Shown here piece after piece: positions 26,030 through 36,416 of a DNA stretch of 64,000 nt. The DNA is taken from positions 40,750-104,749 of the forward strand of contig PDUO01000039.1 in NCBI GenBank assembly GCA_003008705.1, read 5' to 3'. Position 1 is the first letter of the stretch, and each line of letters starts with the position of its first letter. Source of the stretch: Pezicula radicicola. Taxonomy: Eukaryota > Ascomycota > Leotiomycetes > Helotiales > Dermateaceae. Both the position numbers and the translations under genes were made by a program. A model generated the notes under the pieces. The model was not told the origin of the DNA. It did no database searches and was given only the letters and a program-made list of their open reading frames with translations.

Positions 26030-27660
26030 CTCGGCGATGACTGGTGGTTCTTCTCTCGGGCCTCTTCTTTTGGTGTGGGGAAGCCAGGCTTTATTCGCTG
26101 GCCTTTCTGGGGCCGATTCTGGGGCCGATTCTGGGGTTGAAAGCCCCCTCATTAGGGACGACGAGGTTACATCTGCCGTTCATTTGATATTCGTCAGACT
26201 AACAAACAGATCGCCACAGTCACAATTCGGTTTTTCCTCTGGTAAGTGCTTTGTGTGACATCTGCACGAAAGTTTCTCCCATTCTAATATTATCAGAGGG
26301 TTTGCTTATGGAATGGACTTCTTGATGTCCTCAATCTCCCCATTTCCAGAAGTCGCTGCACATCACGCCCTCGAAAGCATCCGGCCTTTCAGCCGCGTAC
26401 TTCGGCGCATACTTCCTCTGCCCGTCCACTTTCAGCGGCTGGGCGCTTCGAACATGGGGTTTTCGCGTGACATTCATGACTGGACTTTTGCATCCTCGCA
26501 ATCGGATGTCTGCTCATGTGGCCCAGTGGTGTAAAGTATTCTTTCAGCGGGCATTGTAGAAGCATATTTATTGTTGGGTCTGGGCTTTCAACTCTCGAGA
26601 CCGCTGCGGACCCCTTCCTTACCATTTGCGGCCCTCCAAGATACTCTGAGATTCGTCTCAATCTCGTCCAAGCCATCTAAGCTGTCGGATCGTTCGTCGC
26701 ACCCTTGTTGGCATCTCGTTTGTTCTTCGCCAAGACGGTCGATACAAACCAAGGACTGAAGAATGTGCAGTGGACATACCTTGGCGTTGCTTGTTTCGTA
26801 GGGCTGTTGATAATCCTGTTTTTCTTGGCCCCGATGCCCGAGATCACTGATGCCGATATGGGTACGCAAGAGATAGAGATTGCAGAGTATGATCCAGGAC
26901 CATTCTGAAAGCAAATTAATCTCTTCCTCGCTGTCTGGAGTCAATTCTGCTACATTGGTGCTCAAGTCGCTGTTGCCAACTATTTCGTTAACTTATGTGA
27001 GGAGGCTGGGAAGAGTCCATCAACAAGCTGTAAGCCACACTCAGCTAGCTTTGTTCCTAAGGTTGGAATTCTATACTAATGTGCTGTAGCCGACATCTTC
27101 GCCGCAGCCCAAGGTCTCTATGCCTTCAATCGTTTCCTCGCCGGCGGTCTCATGACCTTCCCCACCATCAAGCCCCGCTACGTCCTTGCCGTCTACCTCT
27201 GCATGGCATTCGTCTTCGTCCTCGCCGCCTCCTAAGCAAGTGGCAATGCCTCCATCGGTCTTCTCTGCATGGTTCTCTGCTGGGAGTCCGCCTGCTTCGC
27301 GACGATCTTCACACTCGGTCTACGTGGTCTCGGTCGGCACACCAAGATTGGAGGTTCTCTAATTGTCGGTGCCATCTCAGGAGGTGCTGCTTTCCCTCCA
27401 ATGGCCGGCGCTGTCGCCACTCATCTTCAAAAGACTAGAAGCAAGAAACCTTTCCATACAACAATGTTGATCCCATGGCTGGTTTCATTTGCGCTTGGAT
27501 CTATCCTATATATGTCAATCTCTTCAATAAGGAGACTATAGATATTCGTCGGACGACTGATGTTGGTATCGTTAGTGGACTGACTAAGAAGGAACTTGCA
27601 CTTCAGCAGACGGATTCCTATGTTGGAGACAAAAGGCGCACGCTTCAATTATCGAAGAGT
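26030..27660 (+). pseudogene. FucP-like sugar permease (MFS), decayed
   Basis: Pieces in several frames spell a fucose-permease-type MFS protein: RDDEVTSAVHLIFVR, then IRFFLW, intron and GFAYGLLDVLN; SKASGLSAAYFGAYFLCP; STLETAADPFLTICGPPRYS; WSQFCYIGAQVAVANYF; and LYAFNRFLAGGLMTF. There are several frameshifts before about 26560 and then stops at expected Gln/Trp positions (after LNLVQAI near 26680; after DPGPF near 26907; after VLAAS near 27233). Splice sites are still recognisable. It lies head to head with the intact transporter at 23643-25510. The interval 25511-26029 between them shows nothing else. Confidence 0.75.
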
Positions 27661-28618
27661 CGCAGGTGTAGGCATTTGATTCTTGATTGTTGGCGGAATA
27701 TGGTTGCAAGTGGTGGATAATTACTCTTTAGTGGTGTAGCTAGTTGTAATGAAAGATATATGAGTGCGCTGGAATAGATATCGTTCTATCATTTTGGTTC
27801 TGGATCCTTGAATTACAAAAAGGGTGAACACAGCTATGCCCAATCGTCTCCAGCAGTTCAGTATATTGCTACCCCTCCTTGTAGTCATGGCTACAGAATC
27901 TAAACAACTCTCTCCCAAGCACTTGGTGAAGACGGGGTAGCTCGCTCCCCTTAGAAGCTCGGATCGCACTCTAATCTTGTAGCCTTTAGGTGAAATGCTA
28001 GATATGTGGGGGTTCTGTTTATAGAAACCGAAGACGGGCTGCACTATCTTATAACGCGGAATGGGGGGGTACTTTGTATTTCATAACACCTGTAGAAGCT
28101 AAGGCAAGCATTACTGTCATATAAGAACCGGGCGATGTTAACGATGTGCCATTTAGACGCCTTCCTTCTCTCTAGATCCACATCAACACTTCGTGCGCAA
28201 GAGATACAGACACCATAGAGTTATATTAACTAGGTAATAAAACAAAGCAAGAATAAATACATTAAGAATATTCGATTAAAGTAATATTATATTAACCGCC
28301 GAAAACAACACCTAATTTACCATAAGCTCATTAAATATAGGCTCATTAAATATAGGCTCATTAAATGTTGTTATATTAGATGGCTAATAAGAATTTCGAT
28401 AATAAAAACCTTCCCGGATTAACACCCGACAGCAACTATCAACCCCAACGGCGAAATATCAGTACTTCTAGCCCGATAGTCAGGTGGCAACCAGAGTAAG
28501 TTCTGTACGTTATATATAGCCAGGTCAGGAAATAGGCAACGGTACGCCCCCTTGGGCTCTGTAGCGAGCAGCTTCTCTTGATGACTATTGAGTGCTCTAT
28601 CCAACATTTAAAGATAAC
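27661..28618. other. Gene-free spacer with a 15-bp tandem repeat
   Basis: About 960 bp without a recognised gene. It includes three copies (the last partial) of the 15-bp unit GCTCATTAAATATAG at 28326-28367 in an A/T-rich stretch. Short open frames on both strands lack motifs. Confidence 0.5.
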
Positions 28619-30086
28619 CTAGATATTAGCAGCGGGCCAGTCGTTGTAGTTTTCATCGGGTGTCCTATACGGCCCATAGTAGACAGTGTGGTCTCGATCG
28701 TTCTGGGCGAAAGGAATCCCGTACTTGATACGGGAAATAACATCCTAGTACAATCAGATCATGTTTGAGATGAAAGGAAGAGCCTGGGCTACTCACAGGG
28801 TTATAGATAAACGGTCTACCGAACGTAATCAAGTCAAGTTTCCCTTCCATGACCAGTCTATTGGCCTCCTCTACTGTGTAATCATGGTTAGCCATGAGCA
28901 GGGAAGGGCTGCCGGCATACTTGACGAGCTGACCGAAATCGAGGACCGGATCGTAGCCTGGGGGTAAAGGAAAACCTTCAGGTCGGGAAACGCGCCCATA
29001 GAAATCCCCAGTCCCCGCGTTGGGATCGAAACCGCGACGAGAGAGGTTGATGATCCCGACCCTGCGTGAGACCAACTGTTTGATTAGGTAGGTGTATGTC
29101 TCTTTGATTTCCTTATAATCGACCACGGAATCATTGAAGAAATCCGTAGGGTTAATCTTCACACAGATAAACTCAGGTCCGCCAAATACTTCGCTGATAG
29201 TATCAACAACCTCCAGCAGAAAACGACATCTGTTCCCAACTGAACCACCATAGGAATCTGTTCGCTTATTGGCGCGCCTATGTTTTCAATTAGTACGAGG
29301 CTAAACCTTAGAGAAAATCTTAGTCAGATTACTCACGTATTGAGGAACTGTTGGGGCAAGTAACCGCTAGAGATAGGAGATGATTAGTACCAAGTCTTAT
29401 TAATTTAGGTGAACCAGGAATATATACCCTTGCGCTAGCAGCTCCACGCCGTCGAAACCGGCCTTTTTCGCCAGCTGTACGGAATGTCGATAGGTTTCCA
29501 CGACTTCCTGCGGCTCACCAATAGCCTCAATGTTTTCTGTATGCCCCTGAGTGAAGCCAAGTTAGTTGCATACTTGCAGGAGGCTTCGGGTAAGGCCTAC
29601 AGGAGAAGCTGGTAGATCACGATATTTACCACCCTTAGCCTTTATGCTGGATGGCGCCAAAACACGACCACCCTTTTCTTTCATGATAGGCATCTGATCA
29701 TGCTGACAGCGACCTGACATAGAATTAATATCATTGGCAGCCTGGGAATCTTAATATTTCTTAGACGTACCTGCGTGCCAGGCTTGAAAGAAGATCTTCC
29801 CGCCTTCCTTGTGGACTGCGTCCGTCACTCTTCGCCAGGCCTCGGCATGATCATCGGTAATCATGAAAGGCGAGTATTTCCAGTCGCAACCGGTCCATTC
29901 GACGAAAGTGCCTTCACTCACGATGAGACCGGTTCCGTCTCTGGCTCTATCAGCATAATGCTTGACCTGTGCTGGGCCTGGCTGATAGTCATCCACGCAG
30001 CGGTTGCGTGTCATGGAACCCATGACAACGCGATTTCTCAGCACGAGCTTCCCACCGACGTTGATGGGCTCCAAGAGGCTCGACAT
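28619..30086 (-). CDS. Old Yellow Enzyme family NADH:flavin oxidoreductase, 394 aa
   Basis: FMN-dependent ene-reductase fold (TIM barrel). Six exons on the minus strand (30086-29771, 29713-29601, 29546-29428, 29366-29337, 29277-28797, 28744-28619) join to 394 residues. It opens with LLEPINVGGKLVLRNRVVM, the usual OYE start, and later shows RTDSYGGSVGNRCRF, VKINPTDFF and ITFGRPFIYNP. The proton-donor Tyr185 in GGYLPQQFLN is present. The His/Asn pair that normally sits five and two residues before it and binds the substrate carbonyl or phenolate is replaced by Leu180 and Gly183. This suggests altered substrates. It is divergent from the Zn2Cys6 regulator, 565 bp away, so regulator and enzyme may form a pair. 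Confidence 0.9.
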
Positions 30087-30651
30087 AATGGCACGGTGTT
30101 TCGTTGAGAGCCGGCTTTGGGGATGGCTTTTCGTTGGAATGAGAAATTGGCGTCACAATGGATAGAGCATTTGAGCATCTACGGCCGCTGTATGTAGCCC
30201 ATATTTATATATATTTTTTTCGCTGGGTGTTCTCCACTTGCCAATAGCGAAGTGCTTAGAAATCTGGTTGCGATGGGAGATTCTGCTGAATACAAGAGAT
30301 GTGCTCTGGTAACAGAGATAATCGATATAATCGATGGCCAGACAAGACGGGCATGGCACAAGTAAGTCCATGGGTCGTTATTCACCCGTCGACCCCGTGA
30401 TGGATTGGATATAATAGGTCGGATGTCTTCCGAAGTAAAAGCTTGGAATCCTTCGGCCGGTCATAGAGTACCAAATCCGATCCCTGCTGATTATAGAAGA
30501 CCGACCTATATTACAACCAATGAAAGGCCTCCATTTCCGGACCGTCGGCTACCCACTTTTGAAGGCGATCGCCAGCAATGTTTTTCCTACTCACCTCATC
30601 CGCCTCCAGCAATAATACAATGATCAAACTTTTGAATTTCCCAGTCTGGAC
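30087..30651. promoter_or_regulatory. Divergent promoter between OYE and Zn2Cys6 regulator
   Basis: A 565-bp interval between divergent starts. It contains a CCAAT box at 30517-30521 and several CGG-type sites that a Zn2Cys6 protein could bind: TTCGGCCGGTC near 30452-30462, GACCGACC near 30499-30506 and CCGGACCGTCGG at 30537-30548. The binding sites are inferred, not shown. Confidence 0.45.
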
Positions 30652-32352
30652 ATGAAACCTCCAAGGGCGTGTCGGCAATGCCGGGATTCCAAGCGCAAAT
30701 GTACCCGTCTAGGGCCTGGCGAGCCCTGCGACTCGTGCCAGCAGAGAAGTTTGAAGTGCTGCGGCGAGTTGCGAAGCCACGTTGTTGGCAGCGAGTCCGG
30801 GAGTACGAGGGAGGTCTCGAGAGAGGAGGAGCCCGGACAGTCTTTCAGAAATCATGAATACAAGAGCCCGGCCGACTTGCCCTGGGAGACGATTGTGGAG
30901 CTTGTTGAGTATTACCTGGAGAAGATCCATGACCGACCCCATAGCATTTTCCATCCGCCTACGTTACGGGTCCAGCTGCGCAATGGCGCTGTTGGCCAGG
31001 CATTGCTCTGTGCCATTTGTGCCATCGGGTCAAAGTTCTCACCAGATTCTGATAGACGGACCTGGGAAGCGCGCCTCACTGCGGAGGCGAAGCGACTGCT
31101 GCAAGCAGACCTTGAGAACATCTGCGTCGAAAACATACAGGCGTGCATTTTGGTTGCAACCCTGAGTGCAGGGAACTGCCAGACCTCCTCTGAAGCACTC
31201 TTTGTTCGTAAGTGCCCCCTTTTCCTCTGCGGCTTGGACTTTCAGACACGAACTATCTGCTAACAACGCCCAGGCATTGCCATGAGCATGGCTGAGATCA
31301 TGAAACTTGGTTCTTCAGCTATGGATGGTTCCACCGTTGCATGTGAGACTGCACGAAGAATCTGGTGGTCACTCTACATGGCAGATTACTGTTGTTCCTC
31401 GGGTCTCGGCATGCCTCGTTGTATGGAGGGTCTCGGCGGATCGTTGGATCTGCCCATGGACGAAATCACCTTCCGGTCTCTTCCGCCCAACCAAACAACG
31501 CTCAATATTTCCTGGAAACCCGGGCTCTGGGCCCACATGATAACGCTCACCCGTCTTTCTGGTCCGATCCAGGACCTCAACCGTGGTATTGCCAGAGGCG
31601 ACGCCGATACTGCTCAAATAGACAAAGACGTTAAACATCTTGGGCAACGGCTAGAGGCATGGATTGACATGCTTCCAATCGACACCCAGATGACTGTGCA
31701 GAACCTTAATAACCAGAAACAGGATGGTTTGGGTGGACCCTTCATTGCTTTGCACCTAGCGTATCACCATTATTCAACGCTGCTCTATTTTCGCTTTCTT
31801 GAGAACCAGTAAGCTTCATGTTCCACACATCGCACTTACGTTATACGCTGCAAACACCATGCTTCATCTTTCAGTAGCCTGCTCCACCTTTCTCGTCAGA
31901 TGAAGGGCTCCGAGGTCAACTACCCTGCCATTGGCCATATGACGACCGTTTCTTCGTCTGTCTTGGTGCATACCCTGCTCTTTGGTGATTTGGAAGAGAT
32001 TAAGAAAGCGCGGCGAGAGCTCAACGCGAATTTCGAGGCCTTAATTGACATTCAACAATATTGGCCAGCCGCATCCGCCATGGTACCACCGGCTACCACC
32101 CTTTGATGCAACATAACTGACTTGTTATAGATCAACAGGTTGATGACCTTTCAAAATATTTGCCTCTTATCAACAGGGTCCCACAGATTAGACGGATGGA
32201 TGCTGAGGTTCCTGTTGGAACACTCTCTCGCTCTTGAGAAGAAGGAGTTGCCATGTATACTATTAAGTTTAGACGTGGAATCTGGGAGTATATTATCAAA
32301 AGCGAAAGAGTTAGCGGAACTCGGCAGGTACACAGATTTTAAGTCTCTCTAA
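30652..32352 (+). CDS. Zn2Cys6 fungal transcription factor, 506 aa
   Basis: Binuclear zinc-cluster regulator. Exons 30652-31207, 31274-31808, 31875-32082 and 32131-32352 give 506 residues. The DNA-binding cluster is at the extreme N-terminus: Cys7, 10, 17, 26, 29 and 36 (CX2CX6CX8CX2CX6C), with a basic DSKRK loop. A middle homology region follows: ETARRIWWSLYMADYCCSSGLGMPR is the typical fungal_trans pattern, split below into WWSLYMADYCCSSGLGMP. The start ATG is immediately before the zinc cluster, as usual. No frame break. Its closest plausible target is the divergent Old Yellow Enzyme gene; it could also serve the left-arm cluster, which shows no regulator of its own inside the window. Confidence 0.9.
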
Positions 32353-33014
32353 TACGAAAAGCATAAGATCAAATCCATTCCATAGTCGTTTTTCTCGTCT
32401 GGTTTGCTATCCTACCCCGAAAAGAACAATGATGTTCTGTATAGCATAATCCACTGCGCCTTAACTGACTTTGCCCCAAACTGTTGCGAATTCGCTATAT
32501 CCAATAACGATCAAGATAGCCTCAAGCGAGAACTCGCTAACGAAGATATGGCGGTTGCAGCTGCAACTGCAAAGACTAGCGCCGAGCGACGCCAGAAGGC
32601 AAGAGAAGAAAAGGAGAGAGAAAAAGAAGAGGAGAGGAAGGCGGGCCTGGTCCACAGCATCCCTTGATGCAGCAACTGCTAGCAAGGAGAAAAGGCGCAA
32701 GAAGAACTAGGAATAGTCGGAGAATGTCACCGCCGAGCCAATAAGATTAAGATAAATAGAAGAATTAGGAGCATAATGTATCTTCTATAATTAAGGACCT
32801 ATAAACAATAATAATATGCAGCCCAATTTTGCAGACTATTAACCCTGTGTGATTTTCGATTTAGATTATTCGTGTAATTTATAGTAAGATTCCTAATACA
32901 CGAGGACTTAATCCGTAGTGCGCTGTATAAGCCTAACGAGGAAGAAACCATCCCCTACAACTTATTCTTAAGATTTAAGCTCTGGGATAGGCAATAGGCA
33001 CCAAAATCGAAGCT
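32353..33014. other. Spacer after the regulator, with a possible coding relic
   Basis: An 87-codon open frame (32404-32667) has a Lys/Glu/Arg-rich coiled-coil-like tail but no known domain. The rest is A/T-rich spacer. I see no supportable gene. Confidence 0.4.
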
Positions 33015-33200
33015 GAAATCGAACTATATAGGCAAGGCAAGTGCCACTAATATAGGCTCCGAAATCGAATTATATAGGCATGGCAAGTGTTGCTAATATG
33101 GGCTCCGAAATTGAATTACTAGTAATATAAGCTCCAAACCAGCTTCGCTGGCCCAAACTAGGCCGGCGAACCCTGGGCCGTAAGTCCATGGTTTATATTT
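33015..33200 (+). repeat. Dispersed repeat family R46, tandem 46-bp units
   Basis: Two 46-bp units (33015-33060 and 33061-33106) begin GAAATCGAA(C/T)TATATAGGCA and end GGCTCC; a third shortened unit follows. After them come CCAGCTTCGCTGG, a perfect 5-bp-stem hairpin, and TAGGCCGGCGAACCCTGGGC. The same block occurs inverted at about 52650-52740. The units recur at 17171 and 57710. Confidence 0.75.
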
Positions 33201-33264
33201 CGTTTTAAGTTTAAAACTACTAGATAACTATACACAAACTAGAGTTATAATAGATCACTAACTA

Positions 33265-34980
33265 TTACTCTCTCTTGTTGGTAGAACCGCTTAGTTCTTT
33301 TTCGAGTTGACCTACCACTCGCCCTACCACTCCACTCCTAGTAGGCCCCCGGCCAGTATCAGGAATCCCAGCCATGGAAAGTAGTGTCCTTGATTTCCGG
33401 AATAATTCCATAAGCGATCGCGTCTCTTTCGGGCTTGTGAGGAGGACTTTCACGGGCGCCTTCATGAGTCCATCGTCTTCCGCTAGCTCAAGGATGGCGC
33501 CGAGGACTTCCTCCATGTCCTTCATGAACTGCGGCCGCTCGTAGAACATTATGCCATCAATGATACAGACTAGCATCATCGCAGGAGGTATTTGTCTGGC
33601 CAGGATGAAGAAGAGCTCGATGAGGTGTTTGAGATTGCCAGCCTCGACCTCACCAAGGGAGACGCTCGGATCCAGGGTCTTCGGACATGAGGGATACTGT
33701 CTCAATAGCTGAGCGATGAAGCTTCGAATTAGGGCAACACCGCCTGTACCCTCTTCCTCGTTAGACATGTGGCGCCCGCAGAAAAACACGAGAGTAACGA
33801 ATCCGGGTCAGCTGCGCAAGGCTTGCACGATGGTAGTGTAGAGGACGGACAACGGCAAGATATAGTCCGCAAAATTGAAGTCCCCGTGCACAAGCATCTT
33901 GGTCGTTTCTCGGTTTACCATCTAATCTCGGAACTCGGGCGTTGCGACGACCTGTTCTGCTCTTCCTCGGTCTTCGAAAGGAAGGCCACCGGCCCTACCT
34001 ATGAGAGATAACATATCATCATCGTCCAGGTTGGAAATTCCAATCGCCTCCCAGATGAGCTGCGAAGTGCATCGGGTCTCGAGGAACTCGGGCTGCGGGC
34101 TCGGCACCCTAGAGTAGGTTGAGCTAGTTATAACGTGAAAGTGATCATACCCTCGGCACTCTGTAGAGAATGTTTAGCATGAAGGCAGAGCGACATTTAT
34201 CGTTACGGAGCCTTACCAGACATTAACCTATACATGAGATTCATTGCAGTAAGCATGTAGTCACCTTGTTGTTGCAAGGCCGCTTCTATCTTCCTTGTGG
34301 TAATGTTTGGTAGAAGCCACTTAGACACGAACTCGAACACGGTGCAAAGGGGAGCAATTGCTTTCATTATATATGGAATATATACACATCATAGTCGCCC
34401 ATATAAAAGACTTTTTGGCATGCTCATTAAGAGTCTCGCCGTAGGTTTCAATTTCGCACAGACATTGCCGTAGTAGCTGCTGATACTCATCGGCTCGGCT
34501 GGGACCTTTGCAGCCTCTTTCCAGGCCTGTAAATTCTTCTCGTTAGCTATCACTCCCTCCCAAATGGGTGCTGTTGTAGTAGAACGGGTTACATACGTCC
34601 AGAAGTAGATTGACGGCACCCAGTACCGGAGCCGAAATGGGGTGGTCCGGTATCAACTTGGTGAGTTGTTGGATTGGGGTAGCAACAACTTTGCCGACTC
34701 TGCGGGTGCCTATCTTGATCTTTCCAAACTAACCTTGGTCGCGTCCATTATATATATTACGGGTACGGCGGAGTTGTTCAAGGACCTCTTCCCACGCTGC
34801 CTTGTCTCGAATACTGAGGTCTATTTCGCTACGATGATCGGGTTCTTTGACTTCTTAGAGGCGAGCCATCGCTTTTGGGAAGATAGTGGTCCAGAATCTC
34901 ATTGCCTCAACCTGTTCACATATCTTGAATCAGCGAGAACTTACGGGAGTTCTACAGAATTCCAGTTGTCTTAGAGCGAG
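33265..34980 (-). pseudogene. Second NLR-like (STAND) remnant
   Basis: Minus-strand pieces line up with the N-terminal region of fungal NLR-like proteins: DKAAWEEVLEQLRRTRN and VGKVVATPIQQLTKLIPDHP near 34640-34790, IWEAIGISNLDDDDMLSLI near 34010-34070, and the 174-residue frame 33265-33789 with GGVALIRSFIAQLLRQYP and VCIIDGIMFYERPQFMKD, resembling a P-loop ATPase middle region without a clear P-loop. Stops and frame changes separate the pieces; several stops are TAG at CA-type sites. The 3' end meets the R46 repeat and the 5' end lies about 30 bp from the next remnant, which runs the other way. Confidence 0.6.
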
Positions 34981-35009
34981 CTTATTCATTCCTCTTAAAC
35001 CTTACTACC

Positions 35010-36416
35010 AAGTTTGTCTTGGCTCGCGTTGCGGAACAGCTAGTCGAAAAGCTCAATGCAGTCGTTGCGACATCTTTTGAGAGCCATGACTTCTCGCGAC
35101 AGCAACTGGCTTTGGCGGCTCGCAAGCTCTTTCACAAGCTAGAGACGAAAGAAGAAAAGACCATTCGACTCGCTGTCGAAGAACCTATTATGTTCTCTGT
35201 GCTTCAGGCCCTCATTAACACGGGTTTATGGGACGCCTGGACCGCTGCCGGCGGAGGAGAGAAGGATGTCAAAGAATTAGCTACAATGACCAATACGGAT
35301 GTTGACCCGGAGCTGCTGTGTAAGCGTTCATGATACGAGATTGATGATTTGGTGGCGCGTCTCTGATAGATCTAATAGGTCACCAAATGCGACTGATGGC
35401 TACGAACCACATTGTCCAGGAAACAGGGAACGATCGATATGCGCCGACAGACTTTTCGCTTTCTTTAGGAGATAAGAATACCCTTATCGCGCCAGGTCTT
35501 CGAATAAGGTATGGAAGAACACTCTCACTTAGATCCTCTTAAGGCCGGATTGATTGACTTCCAGCCCAATAGGACCGACCATGTTGCACAGTGTGCTATG
35601 CACTGACCTGATTTCCTAGCCAAGACCAACTATCGCAAGCCGCTGGACGACAAAAACTGTTGCTGTATTGATGCATACCCCGAGAAGAAGAGAGCTTCTT
35701 TGAGCGATGTACTGCGAACCCAGTACATCAAGAGAGCTTCTCCTCCTTCATGGACTTATGGGCCAAGCACAAGAGACCGTGGCTGCAGTTCTACGACACC
35801 AAAACGCTGCTCGAGCATGCCAACTTGAGCGATGGCAGCGCATTCGTTGTGGATGTTGGCGGCCATCACGGCATTGATCTTCTACGGGTGCTTTTCCAGC
35901 ACCCGGATCTCCCTGCGGGGTCTCTCGTGCTCGAGGACCTGCCAGACGTCGTCGCTTCGGTCAGCCTTGCCACTGACAAGATCAAAACTGTAAAGCACGA
36001 CCTTTTTGAGCCGAACACCGTGCAGCCTATCAAAGGTAAGTTGCTCTTCTAATCAGGGAAAAGTAGATTCATCTTCGGCGAGCTAATACTCGAGGGATTA
36101 TGAAAATAGCCGAGCGTACTACATGCACGCCATCCTTTACGACTGGTCGGACGAGACGTCGGTCCAAATCTTGAAGGAGGTTGCCGCCGTCATAAAACCT
36201 AGCTACTCCAAGGTGCTGATCAACGATATCGTCATTCCGACTACGGGTGCTAGCTGCTACTAAGCCGCCATGGACTGCCTGGTATTGCAGGCGTCAGCCA
36301 ATGAAAGAACTGAGGTTGTATGGAATAAAGTGGTTAAGGATGCCGGGCTTAAGTTAGTTAAGATATGGCCAGATGGTCGTGGGTACGAGAGCATAATCGA
36401 GGCAGAGCTTCCATAG
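35010..36416 (+). pseudogene. O-methyltransferase remnant
   Basis: Fragments of a class I O-methyltransferase: an N-terminal helical segment (35019-35320), [20 protein letters not shown] (about 35383-35445), [13 protein letters not shown] (about 35620), [18 protein letters not shown], the SAM motif VVDVGGHHG (about 35848), LYDWSDE with the catalytic-region Asp-Trp (about 36138) and a C-terminal [21 protein letters not shown] frameshift near 35690, a TAA near 36260 and the lack of a start ATG kill it. The usual His of HDWSD is replaced by Tyr (LYDWSD). It lies on the same side as the HR-PKS and BVMO fragments, so it may have belonged to the same lost pathway. Confidence 0.75.

Noticed and set aside
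32404..32667. 87-aa coiled-coil gene after the regulator
   Set aside because: Low-complexity Lys/Glu tail, no ATG context or homology clue, antisense frame of equal length.
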